Assembly (NCBI GenBank): GCA_025093985.1
Contig: JACAAK010000014.1
Span: 1-64,000 of the forward strand
Source: Calvatia gigantea
Taxonomy: Eukaryota > Basidiomycota > Agaricomycetes > Agaricales > Lycoperdaceae
Reading direction: 5' to 3'
Length of the DNA stretch: 64,000 nucleotides
Shown here: positions 56,294 to 64,000 of the stretch, one piece after another
Numbering within the stretch: position 1 is the first letter of the stretch
How the letters are laid out: the number at the start of each line of letters is the position of its first letter
Notes under the pieces: model-generated
What the model saw: only the letters and a program-made list of their open reading frames with translations
What the model was told of the DNA's origin: nothing
The model's database searches: none
Made by a program: the position numbers and the translations under genes

Positions 56294-58152
56294 TTACAAG
56301 GGGCGTTGACGGCCCTCTATAAATCCAAAATCACCATGATATCGAATGGAGGCCTTTTTCAGTTCACCCATTAAAATTAAACCACGGACATGGTCCGTCT
56401 GCGCAGCCATAACGATCTCGTGCAAATTCAACTCCTTGAGTACATTATCCCCTCGACTGAGAAAACACGTGTGCACCAACATCACCAAGTACACCGCCAT
56501 GGTCGCCGCTGGAATCGTCGCGTTCACCCACCACCTCCTTTTCGCTTATCCCCTCCACCACGGAGTGGAGATCCTGTGTACCTTCACCACTTCTCGAGGC
56601 CGTTTGCATGATACCATCCAACATGCTGATCGCAGTCTCTTTCCAGAGATCCTGGGTGAGTGCGCAAAACGTCTCTGTATCATTGCTTGACGGCACGGGC
56701 CCAAGTACGCCTCCCCTACACCTTATACGCCAGAATCCTCCCCCTATCCCACCCCACCAACTTAGAATGACCTTGCTCACCGAGTCAGCAACACACATAT
56801 CTGGGTCATCGATGTTGCATCCCGTCGTTCGAGGCCGACTTGACACCAGATAATCCACTCCCTCTTTTCTCGGTTCTTCCGGCTCCATCGCCAACCAATG
56901 TGTGCATAATGCGATATTCATCTTCCCGTCTGAGGTTGTAGTTGCGTTGGGAATCAAGCCAACCGTGTTGCTGACCCACAAATATTGTGTAACAGCTGTA
57001 CCGACTCTTGTTGACGCAACATACACTGCCATTTCTGGATGGGCAATGTATTCTGTTCCATTAATCCAGATTATATAGTTGATGAGCCCTCGGCCTACAG
57101 GGTCCTCAACCGTATAATTTCCCCAGCCTTTGCACTCGAACCATCCTGTAATCATTGCCCCCCCCGGAACAGCATTACTCGCCACTACACTTCTAGAATC
57201 TGGCGTTACCAACGAGCCCCGAAGCGCTCCGTCATGATTTATATTCCTTTCAAGGGCCCACGAAATCACTTTAGAGGTCGCCTCCAGTTGCCCAGCATTA
57301 TTGAGGTGCCCTTGAATGGGATTGGAATCCGGCATGTCCACAGTCGCATTATACGAAAATGCCAGGGCAAGCGTCGTGGCCTCCTTCTCGATCGACAATC
57401 CCGTCACCTAACGAAATTGCCGTCCCGATCCCAAGAAGCATGAAAACAAACACAGAAAGTAGGCGGTTGTTCTTCCTGAAAAGAAGAAAAACTGCGTCAT
57501 TGAGACTCCCCCGGATCGCTCCGAGCGTAAGATCAAGGTTTTTGAATGTGTTCCCCTGATGCATGAGGATGAACCATGCCTGGTACGAACTGAGCCTGAG
57601 AATCCCGACCGAGGAGATCATGACGCCTGCTTTGAGCCAATATGACATGAAGGTTTGGAGCAATTGGAGAGCATTGCTCGTGTTGGGGTCGTAGGATTTT
57701 GGACAAGCAGCGGAAGGAGGACATGTGTGGATCCGGGGAAGGACAACTGTGTCGGTTAATGCGATACCCAAAAGCATCACCAGGATGCCTACAAGAACCC
57801 AGGCAGCTGTTTTACGGGCGAGGTAGTGCAGGACCTCCCACCTCAGCCTACTTGAACGAGTGAGCTGCCCGTCGTGGAGGCTCAGAGATGTCTGAGTGGG
57901 AGAGGTCGTGGATGAGATTTCATGGTCGGCAGGTGGAGTTACATGAGGTTCAGGTGGAGTGGCTAATGGGGGGGAATGTGCCGAGTTTCGAGGTGGAGGG
58001 AGGGAGGGGAAGATGGTGCTACGGGTCTCCGGCTCTGCTATATTCAGAGGCCCATTGGTCGAAGGGTTGACCTTCAGCGGTGTTGTTATTTTCTGGACCT
58101 GACCGACTATGATTTCCTGCCGCTCAGTATCTTGGGGTGACTCCTCACTCAT
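56294..58152 (-). pseudogene. Unrecognised multi-pass membrane protein, copy A (two +1 frameshifts)
   Basis: One of three related copies. A Pro/Ser/Thr-rich N-terminus of about 95 residues precedes membrane segments KTAAWVLVGILVMLLGIALTD, AGVMISSVGILRLSSYQ and LLSVFVFMLLGIGTAISL. A large, probably lumenal or extracellular region with N-glycosylation sequons and several Cys follows (GWFECKGWGNYT, GLIPNATTTSDGKMN, CRGGVLGPVP), then a last membrane segment and a short tail (NVLKELNLHEIVMAAQTDHV). Relative to copies B and C there is one extra base at about 57409 and another in an A-run near 56555, so the frame is broken twice. The start used is the ATG at 58152. The family is not recognised. Confidence 0.65.
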
Positions 58153-60665
58153 CGCCTTGATACCAAACACTGGCACTGAGAGCCGTTAGAATTTTTCATA
58201 AAGAATATTCCTACAGCAGACCTGGATAGATAGTTGACTCTCGGAGATAGATGTAAAAGGAGAAGGACGGTGAGCTGATGAGTTAACGAAGATGTGAACC
58301 TTCAAGCTGGTGCCTGCCATAATATCTAATATCCCTCATCAACTTCCAGTCAACTGGTTGGCAAGGACACCAAGATTAGAAGAAGAGAAGCGAGTCCTAT
58401 TTCCTGTGATTGTTGGTCCCGGGTGTCATACGCCACAGCAGGCTTAAACTCTAGGGCGTTGAAAGTTCAATCACTAAATGTCAAGGTCATCAAGTTGTCC
58501 AAACCGTTGCATCTGTGCCATTGCCAATAACTGTGACTCACGAACCCACATCCATACAGACTGAATCAAGTTGATCCAGCGCCCGAGTAGAAAAAAAAAA
58601 CCAATGTGTTATGTCCACATTTCCCGCATTTTGGGTGGGCTGGTACTGTCAGGTAAGTCAGGTCGATACACCTCAACTCCCTTTGTCCCTTTCTCCCAGT
58701 GTATCACTGATGAAAGGTATTCTTAGAGTGGATGTGAATCATTAGTTCCACACACGGGCGGTCATCACGCGCACTGGTCCTAATTATGTGTGATCTATCC
58801 CGAAATATGTGAAAACCCTTCCAGACCTCACCGTCACTACAAGCAAAGATAGGAGCCTTTCTTGTTGCGAGGTTTGTAGGAGATTCGGAGATGTGATTGA
58901 TACATCACCATGACCTCGCCATTTGCTTGGTTGTTCACAACGAAATTTAAGTTTAACCGTGTATTTTGAATGGGACGCAAATCTCCTTGGATGATCGACC
59001 GGAACCCTTCTTTCCACAGTATATTAAGTGGAGTGAAAAGCTTGATATCAGCCATAATGTCAACCAGAGCTTGAGGGCGGGTTGAAGCTTGATTGTAGGA
59101 CATTTTGGGGGCTTAGTAGAAGTTAGATGGTTATACAATTATCTTTGCTTGTAGTGACGGTGAGGTCTGGAAGGGTTTTCACATATTTCGGGATAGATCA
59201 CACATAATTAGGACCAGTGCGCGTGATGACCGCCCGTGTGTGGAACTAATGATTCACATCCACTCTAAGAATACCTTTCATCAGTGATACACTGGGAGAA
59301 AGGGACAAAGGGAGTTGAGGTGTATCGACCTGACTTACCTGACAGTACCAGCCCACCCAAAATGCGGGAAATGTGGACATAACACATTGGTTTTTTTTTC
59401 TACTCGGGCGCTGGATCAACTTGATTCAGTCTGTATGGATGTGGGTTCGTGAGTCACAGTTATTGGCAATGGCACAGATGCAACGGTTTGGACAACTTGA
59501 TGACCCTTGTCATTTAGTGATTGAACTTTCAACGCCCTAGAGTTTAAGCCTGCTGTGGCGTATGACACCCAGGACCAACAATCACAGGAAATAGGACTCG
59601 CTTCTCTTCTTCCAATCTTGGTGTCCTTGCCAACCAGTTGACTGGAAGTTGATGAGGGATATTAGATATTATGGCAGGCACCAGCTTGAAGGTTCACATC
59701 TTCGTTGACTCATCAGCTCACCGTCCTTCTCCTTTTACATCTATCTCCGAGAGTCAACTATCTATCCAGGTCTGCTGTAGGAATATTCTTTATGAAAATT
59801 TCTAACGACTCTCAGTGCCAGTGTTTGGTATCAAGGCGATGAGTGAGGAGTCACCCCAAGATACTGAGCGGCAGGAAATCATAGTCGGTCAGGTCCAGAA
59901 AATAACGACACCGCTGAAGGTCAACCCTTCGACCGATGGGCCTCTGAATATAGCAGAGCCGGAGACACGTAACACCACCACCCCCTCCCTCCCTCCACCT
60001 CGAAACTCGGTATATTCCCCCCCATTAGCCACTCCACCTGAACCTCATGTAACTCCACCTGCCGACCATGAAATCTCATCCACGACCTCTCCCACTCAGA
60101 CATCTCTGAGCCTCCACGACGGGCAGCTCACTCGTTCAAGTAGGCTGAGGTGGGAGGTCCTGCACTACCTCGCCCGTAAAACAGCTGCCTGGGTTCTTGT
60201 AGGCATCCTGGTGATGCTTTTGGGTATCGCGTTAACCGACACAGTTGTCCTTCCCCGGATCCACACATGTCCTCCTTCCGCTGCTTGTCCAAAATCCTAC
60301 GACCCCAACACGAGCAATGCTCTCCAATTGCTCCAAACCTTCATGTCATATTGGCTCAAAGCAGGCGTCATGATCTCCTCGGTCGGGATTCTCAGGCTCA
60401 GTTCGTACCAGGCATGGTTCATCCTCATGCATCAGGGGAACACATTCAAAAACCTTGATCTTACGCTCGGAGCGATCCGGGGGAGTCTCAATGACGCAGT
60501 TTTTCTTCTTTTCAGGAAGAACAACCGCCTACTTTCTGTGTTTGTTTTCATGCTTCTTGGGATCGGGACGGCAATTTCGTTGGTGACGGGATTGTCGATC
60601 GAGAAGGAGGCCACGACGCTTGCCCTGGCATTTTCGTATAATGCGACTGTGGACATGCCGGATTC
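57325..60665. repeat. Giant inverted repeat with 288-base spacer
   Basis: The left arm 57325-58851 and right arm 59140-60665 are reverse complements. From the centre out to about 57411/60580 the positions sum constantly to 117991 and no indel is needed; beyond an extra base at 57409 the sum is 117990. Mismatches are few, concentrated near 57990-58025/59965-60000. Identity stops abruptly at 57325/60665, beyond which the arms continue only as diverged paralogues. The spacer is 58852-59139. The arms contain the promoters and N-terminal halves of copies A and B. Confidence 0.9.
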
Positions 60666-61703
60666 AGCTGCAGAGCACACGAATAATGATGTGCAGTTGA
60701 AAGCAATACAAAGGGTGATATCGTGGACGTTGCGCGGAGACAAGGGTCACAATAAAGCACTAAAAGGTTCGCTGGTCCCCCCAGACTCGAGAAGTGTAAT
60801 GGCGAGCAATGCCATTCCTGGAGGGCCTATGATCGATGGCTGGTTTGAGTGTAAGGGTTGGGGGAATTATACCATCCAAAACGCAGGCAAAGACGATGTG
60901 AACTATAAAATCTCGATCAATATCCGAATTAGGGAGGCGGAGTACGTCGCTCTACCAAACATGACCTTAAATATGGCCCCGTGGGTACTAGATACGGCCA
61001 CCACACAATATGTGTGGGTCAGCAATACGACAGGATTAATTCCCAACGCAACTACAACATCGGATGGGAAGATGAACATTGCGTTATGCACGCATTGGCT
61101 AGAGATGGGACAAGAGGAGCCAAGAAAGGGAGGGGTGGACTACCTGACGCCGAGTAAACCCCTGACGACAGGATGCGTGAATAGCGACGATCCGAACAAA
61201 TGTGTTGCTGACTCAGTGAGCAAAACCATCCTTGACTGGTGGGGCGGTCCCGGGACGGCTTTCTGGCCCATCACATGTCGAGGAGGCGTGCTTGGGCCTG
61301 TACCACCAACCAATGACCAGGAGAAATATTGCGCACTCACTCAGGAACTATGGAAAGAGACTGCAGTCAGCATATTGGACGGCATCATGCAAACAGCTCC
61401 CAGCCACGGTGCGGGTATGCAGGACCTTCACGCCGTAGTGGAGGGGATAAGCAGGAGGCGGTGGTGGGTGAATGCGGCTATTCCAGCGGCGACTCTGGTA
61501 GGTGTACTTGGTGGGGTTGGCACATACGTGTTTTCTCAGCCGGGGGGAACAATGTACTCAAAGAGTTGGATTTACACGAGGTCGTAAAGGCCGCGCAGAC
61601 AGACCACATCCATGACTTGGCCTTGAGGGGCGATCTGAGGAAGGTCCCCATTCGATATCGCACTGATGTCGGGTTTATAGATGCTCGTGGGGGAACTACC
61701 TAG
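59839..61703 (+). pseudogene. Unrecognised multi-pass membrane protein, copy B (C-terminal frameshift)
   Basis: The N-terminal half is nearly identical to copy A and the rest is a diverged paralogue. The open frame runs to 61587, but the last membrane segment and tail are shifted. Compared with copy C there is one extra G in GTAGGTGTAC (about 61500) and one extra base in the GGGGGGAACAATG run (about 61550). The expected tail (NVLKELDLHEVVKAAQTDHI) appears in another frame and ends at 61703. The protein would still be made to residue about 555 but with an altered C-terminus. N-glycosylation sequons occur in the large loop (NTTGLIPNATTT). The start used is the ATG at 59839; a CTCAG acceptor just upstream allows an extra 5' exon. 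Confidence 0.65.
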
Positions 61704-62467
61704 TTAAAACTGTAAATAGAGATCGAACAGTGACCTGCGTAATACAGCAACAGTCCCCATCGGAAGACGGTAAAAGCCCAGGCGCTCGGAACCTCGTACG
61801 CTATATATGTATTTTAATCTCTTGTTTTTGTTTTTTATCTCTACGATCACGACCCATCCAGTTAGAAACGTCCATACGTGACTCTTTTTATCCTTGGGCC
61901 CTGCTCATTTTCGCTTGCCTTCGTTTTGCCATTCAACTCTTTATCTACGCACATAGGCTGGCAGCACAGGTTCATACGAATAAGATTCAAAAAAAAAAAC
62001 TGTAATTTACAAGGGCATTGTTGAAAGTAAATGTGGCATTCACTTCAGAAAGAGAGGGATCAAAGGTGCTGGAGAATATGGCCTGTATTTTAAAAACGGA
62101 GAAGGCGGGATGGTATATCGGAGAGGCAAAGAAACAAAGTCTGTCGGGAAGGGTAGGATAAGATATAATGAAGGCACAGACCGTCAAAGGAGTCAGTTTG
62201 TTGCTCGTGGGTCAGACCAATTACACAAAACCTTGAAAAAGTCTCCGCTTGTTAACTCAAACGTTGCCTGGGCTCAAGGATAATCGACAATCAGTGTGCC
62301 CATAGCTTGTCTAAAAAGACTATATTCCTTCACTTTATGCCCCCCGGATAATGTGCCGCCGATAGGAGGTGTCACATCAACTTGTTGGCGCAGCGTTATT
62401 GCACAGGAAGCTGGATGTCTATTAAATATAGTTATTAAATCTAGTTATCTCCATCGCATAAGTACGT
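61704..62467. other. Intergenic between convergent copies B and C
   Basis: No gene supported. Contains an A10 run near 61989-61999. Confidence 0.5.
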
Positions 62468-64000
62468 CTATGGCTGTCTATAAAATCCAATATCACTGTG
62501 ATATCGAATAGGGGCCTTCTTCAGTTCACCCGCCAACGCCAAACCACGGATATGGTCCGTCTGTGCAGCATTAACGACCTCGCTCAGGTCCAACTCCTTG
62601 AGTACATTGTCCCCTTGACTGAGAAGACACGTATGTGCCAACCCCACCAAGTACACCACCAGGGTCGCCGCTGGAATAGCCGCATTCACCCACCACCGCC
62701 TCCTGTTCATCCCTTCCACCACGGCATGGAGATTCTGTACCTCCTCACCACTTGTTGGAGCGGTTTGCATGATGCCGTCCAACATGCTGACTGCAGTCTC
62801 TTTCCACAATTCTTGTGTAATTGGACAATACATCTGCGCATCGGTGATTGATGGAATGGGTCCAAGTACACCCCCCCTACATCTTATATGCATGAACGCT
62901 GTTCCAGGTCCACCCCACCAATTAACAATGGCCTTGCTCACCGCGTCAGCAATGCACGTGTTTAGATCGCCGCTGTCGCATCCTTTCGTTAGAGGTCGAC
63001 TAGGCGTCAGATACTCCACTCCCTCCTTCCTTGGTTCCTCCGGCTCCATCGCCACCCAGTGTGTACACAACGCCATATTCAGCTTCCCATCCGAGGTTGT
63101 GGTTGCATTGGGAATCAGTCCTGTCGTGTTGCTGATCCATAAAAATTGTGTGAAAGCTGTACCAATTTTTGTCGGCGCAATGTACAACGACAGGGCTGGA
63201 GCGATGTATTGTGTCTCATTAACCCATATTTGATAGAACTGGCCATCGTGGGTGTAATTTCCCCAGCCCGCGCAATCGAACCATCCCGTGACTGTCGGTC
63301 CTGCAGGAATAGCATTGCTCGCCACCGCGCTCCTAGAATCTGGTACAACCAACGAGCCTCGAAGCGCTCCATCGTGGTCCTTGTTTTCATGCAATGACCA
63401 TGCCATCACTTTCGCTGTTGCCTCTAACTGCCCATCGTTGTACATATGCCCTCTGGCAGCAAGTGAATCCGGCAACTCTGACGTAACGTTAAACGAAAAC
63501 ACTAGCACAAGCGTCGTGGGCTCCTTCTCAATCGACAATCCCGTTATCAACGAGATCGCCGCCCCGATTCCAAGAAGCGCGAAAACTAAAACGCAAAGCA
63601 GGCGGTTATTTTTCTTAAATAGAAGGAAACACGCGTCATTCAGGCTACCTCGAATTGCTCCGAGAGTTAGGTCGAGGTTTTTGAATGTATTCCCCTGGTG
63701 CATGAGAATGAACCACGCCTGGTACGAACTGAGCTTGAGAATTCCGATTGAGGAAATCATGACGCCCGCTTTGAGCCAATACGACATGAAGGCCTGGAGC
63801 AACTGGAGAGCGTTGCTGGTATTTGGGTCGTAGGACCTTGGACAGGCAGCTGAAGGAGGACAGGTGTGGATCCTAGGAAGGACAACTGCGTTGATTAACA
63901 CGATGCCAAGAAGCATGACCAGGATGCCCGCAAGGACCCAGGCAGCTGTTTTTCTGACGAGGTAGCGCAGGACCTCCCACCTCAACCCACTCGGGGGGGC
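62468..64000 (-). CDS. Unrecognised multi-pass membrane protein, copy C (5' end outside window)
   Basis: An uninterrupted frame of at least 505 codons reaches the window edge. The N-terminal Pro-rich part lies outside. Membrane segments are KTAAWVLAGILVMLLGIVLIN, AGVMISSIGILKLSSYQ, LLCVLVFALLGIGAAISLITGL and, after the large loop, WWVNAAIPAATLVVYLVGLAHT. The tail is DNVLKELDLSEVVNAAQTDHI. The loop has sequons (NTTG, NATTT, NYT) and Cys residues shared with copies A and B. It is the only copy whose C-terminal half is intact here, and so is the best reference for the family. A receptor or sensor role would be speculation. Confidence 0.7.
   Translation of the reverse strand, partial: APPSGLRWEVLRYLVRKTAAWVLAGILVMLLGIVLINAVVLPRIHTCPPSAACPRSYDPNTSNALQLLQAFMSYWLKAGVMISSIGILKLSSYQAWFILMHQGNTFKNLDLTLGAIRGSLNDACFLLFKKNNRLLCVLVFALLGIGAAISLITGLSIEKEPTTLVLVFSFNVTSELPDSLAARGHMYNDGQLEATAKVMAWSLHENKDHDGALRGSLVVPDSRSAVASNAIPAGPTVTGWFDCAGWGNYTHDGQFYQIWVNETQYIAPALSLYIAPTKIGTAFTQFLWISNTTGLIPNATTTSDGKLNMALCTHWVAMEPEEPRKEGVEYLTPSRPLTKGCDSGDLNTCIADAVSKAIVNWWGGPGTAFMHIRCRGGVLGPIPSITDAQMYCPITQELWKETAVSMLDGIMQTAPTSGEEVQNLHAVVEGMNRRRWWVNAAIPAATLVVYLVGLAHTCLLSQGDNVLKELDLSEVVNAAQTDHIRGLALAGELKKAPIRYHSDIGFYRQP

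Noticed and set aside
1..64000. tRNA or rRNA genes
   Set aside because: No T-loop/acceptor combination or rRNA-like block was seen by eye. A tRNAscan-SE run would be needed to be certain.

Overview
The window looks like nuclear DNA of a mushroom-forming basidiomycete (Agaricomycetes). The genes have many short GT..AG introns (about 48-65 bases), and the content fits: a Byr4/Bfa1-type septation regulator, a KRE6/SKN1 beta-glucan synthesis relic, a CFEM surface protein, three F-box proteins, an AAAP amino-acid transporter, and RNase H1-N/viroplasmin-like proteins. The species cannot be named from sequence alone.

Layout. At 0-8 kb two paralogous, head-to-head viroplasmin-like genes (441-1900 minus, 6124-7576 plus) lie among dispersed repeats. 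At 8.3-18 kb a divergent pair consists of a SNF2-family ATPase (8322-12922 minus) and a large unrecognised protein with a SUMO-interacting-motif-like tail (15107-17982 plus). They share a 2.2 kb promoter region packed with a short interrupted palindrome. At 18.3-19.1 kb a second, unrelated palindrome (TTCGTCC..GGACGAA) is clustered. The 19.5-31.3 kb part is repeat-rich. It holds a duplicated non-coding element (19575-20110 and 27735-28263), an RPA1-like gene, an intact cis-prenyltransferase gene and its partial duplicate, and broken KRE6-like and coiled-coil genes. The 31.3-39.7 kb part has no coherent gene and may be poorly corrected sequence. From 39.7 to 54.3 kb lies an ordinary, intact gene block: Byr4-like, F-box, AAAP transporter, F-box, F-box/LRR. 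The 55.4-64 kb part has a double-CFEM gene with a stop codon and three copies of an unrecognised membrane-protein family. Two of these copies form a giant inverted repeat.

The most unusual observation is in the duplicated non-coding element. Three copies fold as a type I hammerhead-ribozyme-like RNA. They have a CUGAUGA core, a closed stem II, a closed stem III, and an open stem I that continues past an internal loop. Stem pairs differ between copies in compensating ways, and two copies lie in tandem 215 bases apart, as expected for RNA that could be released as a unit. Base 12 of the core is A instead of G in every copy, so activity is uncertain. Two further small hairpins upstream are also conserved with compensating changes.

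Many disrupted genes carry single-base or dinucleotide insertions in short runs, and the second cis-prenyltransferase copy alternates between perfect and indel-rich stretches. Some of the apparent pseudogenes may therefore be assembly error rather than biology.
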